NCBI RefSeq assembly: GCF_018812025.1
Contig: NC_063049.1
Location: forward strand, 9,367,537-9,431,536
Direction of reading: 5' to 3'
Source of the DNA: Megalobrama amblycephala
Lineage: Eukaryota > Chordata > Actinopteri > Cypriniformes > Xenocyprididae
Length of the DNA stretch: 64,000 bases
Each line of letters begins with the position of its first letter. Position 1 is the first letter of the stretch. A model generated the notes under the pieces. The model saw nothing but the letters and a program-made list of their open reading frames with translations, ran no database searches and was not told the origin of the DNA. The position numbers and the translations under genes were made by a program. Positions 35,570 through 46,936 of this stretch are shown here, piece by piece.

Positions 35570-36460
35570 AAGTTTGCCACTACCGAAACACAATAATAAA
35601 TATTTTAATAAGAAGGGTTACATTGACCTATTAAAATTGTATCTACTTCATATATATATTTTTGCTATTTTTTAAAAAGTTTTCACAGGTAAATCAATAT
35701 CAATTACAATTTTAACAACATTTCAAGTATAATTTATCTGATTTGTTGTATTTTAAATCCAATCTTTTTTTGTGAAATGCTTAAAGTTTATCATACTGAT
35801 TTCAAAGTGAAGGATTCATTAGTTTGAATATACACTGAAGCAAACACTATCATAACATCTTAGTTGATAATTCAATATACTTTATTTTTGATAAAACATC
35901 CCATGTTTCAGTAGTGACAGTAATGTGTTGGCAGCGACCACATCACATTACAAAATTTTAACTCACATACTAAAACACTACTAAAATATATTAAAATACT
36001 AATGATTTGCATAACTGTACTAAAACTTTTTTTATTTCCCCAAATGAATGATTTTGTGTTCCCTTTTATCACCACCGATACAATGATGACATGTTTCAGT
36101 CGTGACTGTTTCGGTAGTGACAATTTTCTATACTTTTGAGCTGCTCAAAGACGATAATCAGCACAGTTCTGAACAGTCGTACACACATAAAAACTACATT
36201 TTATGGAATAACTCCCAAAAAAGTTTGCTTAAATGCAGAAAAAAAGGTGTTTGGCAATGGCAAACACCTTTGGTAGTGACGTTCCTTAAAGTTACACACA
36301 GATTTTCAGACTTTTGAACACATTTAACTCAAAATGATGGATCTGTCTACTGTGAAAGAGAGGCTATGAGAGGGAGGGACACATGAATATTTCCTGATCA
36401 AAAATCAGTCTCAGCCAATGGACTAAAACATACACTGTTTCAGTATTGACATGGACACAT
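35570..36460. repeat. Region with a dispersed CACTACCGAAAC / GTTTCGGTAGTG motif
   Basis: The motif appears as CCACTACCGAAACA (35578), ATGTTTCAGTAGTGACAG (35903), ATGTTTCAGTCGTGAC (36091), TGTTTCGGTAGTGACA (36107), CTTTGGTAGTGAC (36268) and CTGTTTCAGTATTGAC (36434). The first is inverted relative to the others. Spacing is irregular. It looks like an old transposon with subterminal repeats. I recall similar motif-rich repeats in zebrafish, but the boundaries are unclear. Confidence 0.55.
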
Positions 36461-37714
36461 TTTTTACATAAAGTTTCATGATTTTTAAAATCAAATATAA
36501 AATAAATATTTTTTTTTTTAACTTCACTTTTTAAAAAAAAAATCAAATATATATTTTAAAAACAACAACGGAAAAAATTGCAAAAATAATTTCAATATCA
36601 TTTTCACAAGATGAAAGTAGGGGTTAGGGTTCGGGACAGCCACCTCCCAACTGAAAGTACCCAATAAATGCTTATTGCACTTAAACAGTCAAATACACAC
36701 AAAATAATGTCAAAACGCCGGTCTTGGCGAGTATTCACGTAAACGCAGTCAGTTATGTTTGAAGTGAATGTAAACAGTTGAGAAAGAAAACGCTCGTGTA
36801 ACAGTATAATGGATCTGTGCATCAGGTATTAAAGTGACAGCAGCCTAACATACCTGCTGCCAAATTATGAGATAATATTAAAAATATCTATATGGCAGTT
36901 TTTCCCATGGTGTTGATGTCAACATTGTGGCCAGTGAAAATTCTGAGTATACTTTGGAAAACCACTAGCCACAGTGGCTGGTGAGCAAAAACAGTTCATG
37001 TCAATCGCTAAATATTTATATAAATAAAATGTTTTGAAGTATGAAAAGTAATATAGTAATATTTTTGAATGTTTTTGTCTCTATCTCTATCTCTATGGAC
37101 ATGAACATATACACACACAAAGTTTCCGTCCAGATCTAACAAAGCTCGTTTAAAGGGAATTTCTGACCGTGAGAGGAAATACCAGCGAAACACACGGCCT
37201 CTGATCACAGGAGCCGCTGACTGACACGTCCTTCTGTACGGAGACCGATAACACTGTTTATGCTGGTTACCTCAGCAAACACAGAAACACACTCACACAC
37301 TCCTCCTGAGGCCAGCGAGGACAAACACACGGGGTCTCTCAGAGAACACGGCTCATTACTTCAATCACCTCAGCTTAACTGGAGGAACAGAAACAAAAGG
37401 GCTGTCGTCGTGCTCCTCGGAGGATGCGACATCTAAACCTCGACACATATGGATCATCACCAGCAGAGGGTCTGTTTCCATGGATACTGCCAATTCCACA
37501 TCCCTTCTATAAGATGTCCCTGAGCTTATTAGGTACAATCATTCAAAACATTCATTAATGGATCTGAAATAATGGGGAATGATGAATGTTTGGTCTTGAG
37601 AGGCTAAATATTTAATATTTAACACAAAAGAGAAGCCAGCGGTGGCAGGTGTCTGAGGATTTGTATGCAAATCAGCGTGCATATGTCCTATATAAAAGTA
37701 TTTTAATGGAAATT
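36461..37714. other. No gene seen
   Basis: A/T-rich to 36600, then mixed. 37075-37095 is a short CTCTAT repeat. 37200-37480 is less AT-rich, with no recognised exon. Confidence 0.45.
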
Positions 37715-37808
37715 TAAGGATGGCCAAACATTTTGCAGCCTTGGTGAGCATAAGAGACTTCATTCATAACAAAAGCATTAAAAAATCCCAAGCTTTTAAA
37801 CAGTAGTC
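37715..37808 (+). mobile_element. CACTACCGTTCAAAAG-family end fragment
   Basis: GCAGCCTTGGTGAGCATAAG followed by AGACTTCATTC and CCCAAGCTTTTAAACAGTAG is the 3-prime terminal part of the family. Confidence 0.8.
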
Positions 37809-38706
37809 TGATTGAATAATCATTTTTTTGAGTGAAATATTGCATATAGAAGACTAAACATGCCTGTTTTAGAACGAATGCGCTTTACTATTTCTAGAGT
37901 TTCACCAAGACCGCTATAATGTATCAGGCTGTGCAATGGTTTCATCCTAATCTCGGCTGCGTAAAAATGATTGACGGCTGGATTTTGACCTGCGGCCCAC
38001 TCGCTGATGAACACTGCTATAACTGTCCTGACATATGTCAGATTTACAGTAGGTTTTATACTAAAAAGTGACCCTATAAGAAACTTGTCAAAGAGATGGG
38101 TCAGTATGAAACAGATCTACCTATTAAAATGACAATGTATGTAATGTAAAAGAAACTGACGAACGCATTTCAGTGTGAGGTCACTGAGTTCATACTGCAA
38201 ACAGCATGACTGAAACGCACAGCCCATTATCAGCAAGATCAAGTCTATCCTACTTTCTTTTTCTCCATCAGCAGGATCTAATGTTCGAGCCCATTAAAAA
38301 TGTCTTCGATCCCACATATAAACCTAAATCTTCAGACGTCTTGCCACTGCTGCTTTCTGTTTTTCATCAAATCTAATGTTTATCTCTTCAAACCCACACT
38401 ACTGTTGTGTATTCAGCCGCCACACATGCTGCACCATCTTCTTCACACCAGGACGCCAGCTGCTCGCTGCCCAATCTGTGCTCAAAAATCAACACCCACA
38501 CACACACACACACACGTATAAAGAGACATGTGGGCACACATACCACAAGCCAGCACGTGAAGTATAAACTTTTGTTTTTTGGCTCATAAGAGGCAGGAAC
38601 CCCGACTGTTGAACAGCACCATGACTTTAGTCTCACTGCAGGCCACAGATCAGAGACAGTTCAGCCAAATATGAGCATTCTGCCATTATTTCCTCAACCT
38701 CATGTT
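37809..38706. other. No gene seen; contains a short (CA)n tract
   Basis: (CA)n at about 38496-38515. Several overlapping open frames of 60-80 codons on both strands around 38300-38640 are mutually exclusive and unrecognised. Confidence 0.45.
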
Positions 38707-38965
38707 GCTAAAGTGCCCCTAATATCCTAATTTTGTCTCTCCTACAGCAGGTTTATATGAAAAAAAAAACACTTTAATTGTCTCATAATATCCATTACGG
38801 CATCAGCTCTTTTCTCTCAGTGCCTGAAACAGTTTGATAAAGGATTCGGTCGCACTAAACCCCTCCTTTCTGAGAGCTGCTCTGCTCTGATTGGTCAGAT
38901 GACCCAGTCTGTTGTGATCGGTCGACCGCTTACAAATTACAGAAAAGGCAATATAAAAAAAAAAA
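38707..38965. mobile_element. Fragment of a cyprinid TTAA-type repeat
   Basis: AAAGTGCCCCTAATATCC, then GGATTCGGTCGCACTAAACC, GCTCTGATTGGTCAGATGA and GACCGCTTACAAATTACAG match a repeat I recognise from zebrafish. The far end is replaced by A/T runs. Confidence 0.55.
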
Positions 38966-39204
38966 AAGTATAACTTTTTTTCTTTCTGTTTTTTCCCCCC
39001 TATACAAAGATAATTCATAGCAACCACATCTCCAGAAAGGGCAAAAAGCACTATAAAAGAATGCTAACAGTAGTCTAAGATTTTGGCAAGTCTTCTGAAG
39101 TCATGCAGTAATTTTATGCGAGATTCGGATAAAAATCTAATGCTTGGTGAAATATTTAGTTCTGTTCCTCACATAAATCTGTCAGGAGCCTATTGAAATT
39201 GCTC

Positions 39205-39370
39205 GGTCAGTTCTTCTTCTTCTTCTCCGAAATGAATCGCATTTTAAGGGCCTAAACATGCTGGAAACTCATGAAACTTTGCACACATGTCAGAAGTGGT
39301 GAAAATTTACGTCTGATATGGGTTTCAGAATTAGGTGTGGCAAAATGGCTCAATAGCGCCACCTACAAAA
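39205..39370. repeat. Interspersed repeat with a (TTC)n start and GCGCCACCTA end
   Basis: TTCTTCTTCTTC followed by GAATCGCATTTTAAGGGCC, AAACTTTGCACACATGTCAG, AAGTGGTGAAAATTTACGTC and ATAGCGCCACCTAC is a very common cyprinid repeat. No coding sequence. Confidence 0.75.
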
Positions 39371-39376
39371 GTTCAA

Positions 39377-39480
39377 TTAAAGGAATAGTTAACTTTCAAA
39401 TAAAATTTTCCTGATAATTTACTCACCCCCATGTCATCCAAGATGTCCATGTCTTTCTTTCGTCAGTCGAAAAAAAAGAA
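39377..39480. mobile_element. Terminal fragment of the fold-back family at 16.9-17.6 kb
   Basis: TTAAAGGAATAGTTAACTTT followed by TTTACTCACCCCCATGTC and TCCAAGATGTCCATGTC is the complement of the right end at 17550-17641. It starts exactly at TTAA. Confidence 0.8.
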
Positions 39481-39481
39481 A

Positions 39482-39661
39482 CTACGGAGCCCCGCACATG
39501 ACATGGAAGAAAAAAATTAATTCATGCGCATGATTTATAAATCGAGGGAACGAAATAGTAAATCGTGTGCACGTTTTAGTAAATCGAGGGAATGAATTAG
39601 AAATCGTGCGCATGATTTAGCCTACTATTTTTTTCCTGCATGTCATGTTCGGGGCTCTGTA
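39482..39661. repeat. 180-bp palindromic element with AAATCGTGCGCA repeats inside
   Basis: CTACGGAGCCCCGCACATGA at the left pairs with TCATGTTCGGGGCTCTGTAG at the right. Between the arms, phrases such as AAATCGAGGGAA and AAATCGTGTGCACGTTTTAG recur and are themselves partly palindromic. Confidence 0.8.
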
Positions 39662-39790
39662 GAAAACAGCTATTTTAAAATGTAATAATTTTTTCACATT
39701 TTTAATGTTTTTACTGCATTTATGATCAAATAACTGCCGTAACTTCTTTCAAAAACATTAAAAAAATCTTACAAACCCCAAACTATTGAT
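39660..39790 (+). mobile_element. CACTACCGTTCAAAAG-family fragment
   Basis: AGAAAACAGCTATTTTAAAA, then TTTTTACTGCATTTATGATC, AACTTCTTTCAAAAACATTA and CAAACCCCAAACTATTGAT. 3-prime half only. Confidence 0.75.
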
Positions 39791-41414
39791 CATATGAATC
39801 ATGTATATAAAGTGAAGTCATGTGACGTAAATATTAGCTATTTAAAAGATGAATCTTTTGATATGTCAAGACCCAGCTTCCAGTTTCAATAGGAAACACA
39901 TCAACTCCGAACAGAAAACAGTTCACGTCATCTTCAATATATTTCCTTATATATGAATGATCAATATATTAAATGATATTGAAAATATACAGAATAGTAT
40001 ATTGTGTTAATATATTACAATATATTGAATAATAAATAAGGAATTGCTGCTTTTCTTATATAGAAAAATATGTGACAATATATTTACTTATATATCATAA
40101 TGTATGTCATTTTATATTCAGTAATATATAGACGTACATGGGATAAGATACGGTACTGCGTGTGTATAAATATAATGAACATATATTTACTCATGCAATA
40201 TATACACACACATATAGAAATATATAAGGAATATATTTATATTTTATAATTATTTACATTATAAATGTTTCATATATAGCTAGTTAACAATAGAACAAAC
40301 ACATCTGCATGTACTAAAGTTTTTAGCAAAGAGAACATGTATGTGCAATATATGAACACATTAAAGGAAAAAACTTTATAAATATGACATGTAATGCTAT
40401 TTTTGTCTTCATTTCTAAATATTTTTTTAAATGCATCAATATATGCTATATATGTATATATTGCATTATATTGAAAAATATAAACACTATAGGAGTTTCC
40501 CATATGGAAACGTATTATGTAATGTATCACATTATATTTTGCAGTATATTCACATATATTTTTGTTACATAAGGGTCTTCCAGTCTCTCTCTGATCAGCA
40601 CTTCTTCAATCAGCACTTCTACGATAATTCATGTGCTCTTCCTCATTTAGAGAGTACCAGAGGCAGAGGCCTCATCATTTTTCGCACAGACAGGATTTAC
40701 CGCCGCTTGCTGTCGCCTTCAGACAACACCAATTACACAGAGAGATCCCGCCTGTGAGTCTCACACCAGCCCGACTCCTCTCATCTCATACCAGCTTATA
40801 GAAACCTCATCCATTCAGCCAGCCTGAGGGGAAGTCAACTCACAGAGGATGTGTGACATCTGCAGAGTCTCTAGAAAGGTCTCTTTTCACTCAACTCTCA
40901 CTGAGATGAATAATAGCTTAAATATTCAAATCTATAGTTTAAGAGTGTCCGGAAACTGACTTCAGCTGTGACCCTAGTCCATAACCTGAACCAGCGACGC
41001 GAGAAGATGTGATAGATCGAGGTAAGAGGAGGAGAAAAGCATGTGACCGGCACTTCTCAACACCGTGTTAAAAAGTTCACAGGTCTCCACACTGCTCAAA
41101 GAGTCACGGTTCTCTCCATTCATCTGCGGCCAGCACTGAACACGCGTTAAAGGGAGCAAAAAAGTCAGCGGCAGGGTGAGGACATGAGAAATGTCAGTGT
41201 AAATGGATATCTCTGTGTGAGCTAACAGTGTAGCGTGTGAAAGTGCAGGTGAATGGCTCACGGGCTTCAGTCTTCTGTCAGGGTCTCCTCTGACATTCTG
41301 CCGTTGACTCACTGACCGTAATGGAAGATGTCAGCAGCTTGACAAGCCAAAGTCTAATGGCACAAGAGCTTTTGCAAGGTTTTGCAGATCAACATTTCAT
41401 TACATATATGTGTT
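39791..41414. other. AT-rich stretch, then unassigned DNA
   Basis: 39920-40560 is dominated by ATAT, TATATT and similar low-complexity sequence. 40560-41410 is mixed, with no recognised gene. It contains the weak exon-like segment 40651-40753. Confidence 0.45.
40651..40753 (+). other. Exon-like segment, weak
   Basis: Preceded by a pyrimidine-rich acceptor (GTGCTCTTCCTCATTTAG) and followed by a consensus donor (CCT then GTGAGT at 40754). All three plus-strand frames are open over these 103 bp, which lowers the value of the open frame, and no family is recognised. Chance is quite possible. Confidence 0.12.
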
Positions 41415-41783
41415 TTAACCCTGTAAAACCTGGCAAATCAATATCATTTTTATTTTTTTTATTTTTTTTAAAGAATCTTGCACATGTTTTTTGAATATCA
41501 TATTTGGTACATCAAGGTTTTATGGTTCGTAAAGTCTGATATAGTGAGAATGTGGAGGAAAAGACATCTCAGTTTTATTCAGAGACTCAAACTGAGCAGA
41601 AATATGCAATTTGATGCAGATGCTGATATTTATATGGACAAAAGGTAAGATGAAATTCTGATAGTTTGTAATGTAAATCAATGAGATCTTTATAACAGTA
41701 TAGCAGATACTTACATAAAATGATATAAATATCAGTCATCACTCTATATCTGCCAATATATGTTAGTAAGTTGATATTTAAAT

Positions 41784-42918
41784 TAGGGATGTGCAACGTT
41801 TAATCATGATTAATCGTTTGCAAAATAAAAGTCTGTGTTTACGTAATATATGTGTGTGTTCTGTGTATAATAGTTATGTATATATAAATACAGACACATA
41901 CATGTATATATTTAAGAAAAATGTTAGATTTATATGTAAAATATTTATATTTAAATGTACTATAAAATATATATAAATATATAAATTTATTTAAAGGTGC
42001 CCTAGAATTAAAAATTCCCCAAAAATGTAATTTATCTTGGCATAGTTAAATAACAAGAGTATTAAATAACAGTATTAATGTCTGGATCTGTGCACAGCTG
42101 AATCATCAGACTAGGTAAGCAAGCAAGAACAACAGCGAAAAATGGCAGATGGAGCGATTAATGACTGACATGATCCATGATAAAATGATATTTTTAGTGA
42201 TATTTGTAAATTGTCTTTATAAATGTTTCGTTAGCATGTTGCTAATGTACTGTTAAATGTGGTTAAAGTTACCATCGTTTCTTACTGTATTCATGGAGAC
42301 AAGAAAGCCGTCGCTATTTTCATTTTTAAACACTTGCAGTCTGTATAATTCATAAACACAACTTCATTCTTTATAAATCTCTCCAACAGTGTGTAATGTT
42401 AGCTTTAGCCACAGAGCACTATCAAACTCATTCAGAATCAAATGTAAACATCTGAATAAATACCATACTTACATAATCTGCCGCATGCATGACGAACACT
42501 TTGTAAAGATCCATTTGAGGGTTATATTAGCTGTGTGAACTTTGTTTAGGCACTGTTTAAGGCAAGCGCGAGCTCTGTGGGCGGAGAGCATGAGAATTAA
42601 AGGGCCAGTAGCCCTGAATCGGTGCATATTTAATGATGCCCCAAAATAGGCAGTTAAAAAAATTAATAAAAAAAAAATCTATGGGGTATTTTGAGCTGAA
42701 ACTTCACAGACACATTCAGTGGACACCTTAGACTTATATTACATCTTGTAAAAAAACGTTCGATGGCACCTTTAAACATGCATATATTTCTTAAATTTAT
42801 ACATGTACAGTATGTGTGTGTATTTATATATACATAATTATTATACACAGACCACACCCATATATTACGTAAACATTATTTTGCTAACGATTAATCGTGA
42901 TTATCGTACACATCCCTA
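41784..42918. mobile_element. Middle element: hAT-like, 1135 bp with insert, perfect 8-bp duplication
   Basis: Left end TAGGGATGTGCAACGTTTAA and right end CGTACACATCCCTA are inverted repeats, with extended similarity further in (TTTGCAAAATAAAAGTCTGT against ACATTATTTTGCTAACG). ATTTAAAT occurs on both sides (41776-41783 and 42919-42926), a perfect octamer as expected for hAT. It is interrupted by the element at 41991-42775. Confidence 0.95.
41991..42775. mobile_element. Inner element: TTAA-ended, 785 bp
   Basis: Starts TTAAAGGTGCCCTAGAATTA and ends CGATGGCACCTTTAA, with inverted TTAAAGGTGCC at both ends. The interior includes GCTCTGTGGGCGGAGAGCAT. A common cyprinid repeat. Youngest layer of the nest. 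Confidence 0.92.
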
Positions 42919-43384
42919 ATTTAAATGTTTAGTTTTATGATCAAGTCTCTGTAGTTTTAAAACATATAATATAATGCGATACAATGATGATTGAGAGACG
43001 AACAAATAATCCTTCCTCAAAAGCCTGATGATCATATTTGAGACTCGTGGTTTTTCTAATAAATGATGTCTGGATAATCAAGTGAGCTTGAGTCGCTTCT
43101 GTGCAGTAACTGTTCATCTAGAAATATTACTAACAATATCAAAGTGATTCTTATGTTTACTTGATCAAATCAGTGCAGATTTGACAGCAGAAAGACTCAT
43201 GAAGCACGAGCTGAAGGAGGACGTTTGTTCAATTAAACTAAAAGACTTTTACTTGATAAAAGAGTCTAAACTATCAATCAGACGACAGAAGATTATGTGC
43301 AACAGCTTCTTCCGCAAAGTTTTGATCATTTAGAGGCCTTAGAAATGTGTATCAAATATGATACAGTAGGTTTTATAGGCTTAA

Positions 43385-43589
43385 ATCTCCTTATTTAGAA
43401 TTCCCAACATTCTTACCAAGACAACAACTCCAAACACACGCACAGCTTTCTATAGATATTTAATGAGCATGTAGTTGGAAGGCAGTGGGAATCTACAGTT
43501 GAGCTGACAGCATCAGATTTATTCATGAGGGGAATGTGTGTGCGCATTTTTGTGACATATCAGGACACAAATGTGTATAATGACATGGG
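43385..43589. other. No gene seen
   Basis: Short spacer between the nest and the (GT)n-linked repeat. Nothing recognised. Confidence 0.5.
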
Positions 43590-43700
43590 TATGACATAGG
43601 TATTACAAAAAGAGGTGACTTATGAGGACATAGAAAATACCGTTTATACAGTATAAAAACCATTACGCCTATGTAGAGTCCCCACAATTCACAAAAACGA

Positions 43701-43740
<40 letters not shown>

Positions 43741-43748
43741 GTGTGTGT
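43590..43748 (-). repeat. Interspersed repeat anchored on a (GT)n tract, copy 2
   Basis: Reversed relative to 25213-25440. ATACAGTATAAAAACCATTA, then CGCCTATGTAGAGTCCCC, followed by the GT tract at about 43701-43748. Confidence 0.8.
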
Positions 43749-44447
43749 CATCCAGGCTTCATTCCACTTAAAACTGACATGAGGTGATTCATATCATCCC
43801 TGAGTGATGAAGGAAGAGTTGTGCCTTCGTTCCTGATTATCTCTCCTTCCATCAATCTCTCAATCTCTAAAACACGTCTCACACCAGCCCTCTCTTGTTA
43901 TCTCTCTGTTTCTATATTCCTCTCTTCCTGATGCATCTTAAAGATATATCAGGGACCATATATCAGCAATAATTATTATTTTTTTCTTATTTAGGCAGTG
44001 AAGATCAAATGTGAGGGATCATGTGCAGTTCTGCAGGTCTCCCGGATCTCAGTCCTCCAGACGGGTGTGTTGGGGCAGGTCAGAGCTAAACTGCTGCCTG
44101 ACTTCAGCTTGGAAAAGCCTGCGTTTTGTCAAAATTGACATTGGCAGGAGTTCACTGACACGCCTGTCCTAATGGCATACGGTTTTCGCTCAACCAGCTC
44201 GTGAAAATATTATTCTGTGGTATAAACTTTACCTTGCTCTCTTGTCTTACAGGGTGTTGTCCTGCATGACCATCGCCTCGGGGAACAACCATGAAGATTC
44301 ATTTTCCGCTTGTGAAATTTTTGTAAAATTTGGTCCCGTGCTCTGTGTGAATTCAAGCGATGACTCAATGTACTGAATTCAGATGACTGCACACTCACAG
44401 AAATATTCAAAACTACACATTAACCAACACGCCGTGTGAAAACATGC
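43749..44447. other. No gene seen
   Basis: Mixed composition. 44030-44120 (CTGCAGGTCTCCCGGATCTC, CTCCAGACGGGTGTGTTGGG) looks like an old interspersed repeat that I cannot name. Confidence 0.4.
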
Positions 44448-44880
44448 CGTATCCGTCAAAAGTTTGGGGTCAGTAAGATTTCAGTAAGATGCATTAAATT
44501 GATCAAAAGTGACAGTGAGGACATTTACAATGTTAAAGAAATGCTGTTCTTTTGAACTTTCTATTCATCAAAGAATCCTGAAAAATGAAATGTATCACAG
44601 TTTCCACAGAAATTGTCTTCACCATTGATAATAATCATAAATGTTTCTTGATCATCAAATCAGCATATTAGAATGATTTCTGAAGGATCATGTGACACTG
44701 AAGACTGGAGTAATGATGCTGAAAATTCAGCTTTGATCACAGGAATACATTTAACATATATTCACATAGAAAGCAGCTATTTCTAAATTGTAATAGTGTT
44801 TTTAGTGTATTTTTGATCAAATAAGCATTGGTGAACATAAGAGATTACTACACTAAAAAAATCTTCCCGGACCACAAACT
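44448..44880 (+). mobile_element. CACTACCGTTCAAAAG-family element, nearly full length
   Basis: Starts CCGTCAAAAGTTTGGGGTCA and contains AATGCTGTTCTTTTGAACTT, GAAGGATCATGTGACACTGA, CAGCTTTGATCACAGGAATA and CATTGGTGAACATAAGAGA. It ends near CTTCCCGGACCACAAACT. The terminal inverted repeats are eroded. Confidence 0.88.
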
Positions 44881-46936
44881 GTAGTTCAAGCAGAAAATCT
44901 TTCACATAAACTGTGGCATCAATTATAGACCCTGCGAGCGTGAATGTGAACATGGCTCGTTTATCCATGCGTTCTGGGCATTTCTGCCCTCTGAGGTGTG
45001 TTTGGCTCAAGAACCAGCAAGTTTTATTTCTGCGTGCACTCCATAAATTTCATCTTTACCATAAAATAATAGAAAACGTTCAGTTGCTCTTGAATTACAA
45101 GGAACCTTTAGGGCTTTTTCCAACTCTGAACATTCCAGATACGCCCAGCGTTAAAAGCGAACCGTGGATCACACTACACTTTAATTGCTTTAACAGCGAG
45201 ATGGAATCTAATAGGGGTTCCTCGTTGTCGAATTCTCTCAGTAACGCAATAAGAGAGGCTCACAACACCACATTACTGAAGAAGAATTATAGCTTCATCA
45301 GACACAGGCCTCTTAGCTTCAAGACAATTATTAATAATCATGTAGGGAGTTGTGTTGAAACTTCATTTTGGTTTCATGCCAATGAATTATAGTAAATTAG
45401 TTTTCACTTTAGCGAGTAACAGACGTCCAGCGAGCCCTCACAGTTGACTTCTTCAAACACAGATGCATAAATGAGGGGCAGGTTAAGCGCCGCTCTGACT
45501 CTTGACCTTTATACGGGGTCAGCATGTTGCCTGCGGCCCTCGGAGACTCTTGCAGAAGCTGTCTGACTCAGTCTTATGGATCCAGTCACTCATTCTGCCA
45601 CTGGATGTGCTCGCTGACCCTCCCATGATGCTTTATTTCGGAGTCTGTTATTTTAAATGTTCTGATTTCCTCTCTCGGCCAGTGCTTGTTTATATTGAGA
45701 GAAGTTCTGGCTTTGCTTTTCGCCTGCTTAAGTTGAATAACAGACTAAAGCCAGCTGCCTCAGCAAAATATTAGCCAATTTATTTGTGTAAAGAGTATCC
45801 TGTCAGTTTGAGGTGAAATGTAAGTGCAGAGCTTGGTGTAAAAATGCTATTTTAACACTCAAGTGTTGGTTTGACACAAACTCCTTCTTTTGCAATGACA
45901 ACGTTCTATTTTATCATCATAACAGCTTGGAAATGCTTATTTTCTTTTTATAGAAAAAGCATACTTAAAAGGAAAACCACTGTTATTATTGCTCATACTT
46001 TGGGTTAGGGATTTAAATCATTCTAATGTAAAAACCGCATTGATGTTGCTAGTTTTATAAGCCATATCAGACTTACAGTTTTCATCTGGCAGTCGATAAA
46101 ACAGGCAAACAAATCCTGAAATATCCATCAAGATATCTAGAGCAAACACCTTATAATAATGGCACATGAAATATGTAAAAATCAAGTGCCTGTTTTGACT
46201 GGTATATGAACTGCTGTCACCACTAAGATTAAGTGTGATGTGTGTTTTGTTCCATTGGGATAGCAAGATGACTGAGAGAGGCTTCCTGATCAATACACAA
46301 TTATTACAGAGAGCTGCAGAGGATGGCAGCGGCCGGTCACACACACACACACACACATACACGTGACGTGAACGCGTGCGCTCGGGCCTCGGGCTCATTT
46401 CACGCTTATCAGCTGACATATACACCAGGAGGACAGGTCACATCAATACGCACATACAGTGGCCAGACAAAGATCGGTGAGTCAAAACTAACCAGTCATT
46501 ACACTCTTGTCACTTCCTGTATCACTAAACAACACTGACTGCTAGCTCCTGGCACATACCACAGAAATCAAACAGAGTAACACTCTATCCACATTGGAAA
46601 AAAACAGGAGAGAAGTGACTCTAATATCCACCCCGCTGGAGAGATCAGATTCATTTCCATCAAAAGCTCTGCTAGTGAAGCTAGATGATGATAAAAGACC
46701 AAAGAATCTTGTTGGCTTGCTAGTTAGGCAGACATGAGTACTCAAGATAGCCTTGTTCCAGTTGTGTTTGCTAAGTTCCTTTGCTGTCTGCTACTGATTA
46801 GGTGTGGGAATCAGCAGAAGACCCAGGATTCTTAAGCCATGACACAATATTATTTCTGTCATGACAAATCTCTGAGTGTTTGGCATGGTAATGGATATGA
46901 CAATGTTGATATGTTTGGTCTTGGCGGAATAGATCT
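44881..46936. other. No confirmed gene; holds the longest non-repeat open frame
   Basis: A 159-codon plus-strand frame at 44913-45392 is unusually long for AT-rich random DNA. Its translation shows no family motif, signal peptide or membrane span, and it begins inside the edge of a transposon remnant. (CA)n at about 46338-46357. The rest is unassigned. Confidence 0.4.

Larger units (their letters stand above)
41415..43384. mobile_element. Outer TTAA-ended DNA transposon of a three-level nest
   Basis: 17-bp ends TTAACCCTGTAAAACCT (41415-41431) and AGGTTTTATAGGCTTAA (43368-43384) are inverted repeats with two mismatches, each ending in TTAA. Sequence on both sides of the inner insertion joins cleanly once one copy of ATTTAAAT is removed, giving a parent of about 827 bp. 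I recognise parts of it (GCAATTTGATGCAGATGCTG, GACTCGTGGTTTTTCTAATA) from zebrafish repeats. No transposase frame. Confidence 0.9.

Noticed and set aside
36614..36634. GGGGTTAGGGTTCGGG as a telomere-like site
   Set aside because: Only one or two TTAGGG-like units; similar GGGTTAGGGTTAG phrases occur inside ordinary MITEs here (19085, 61820).
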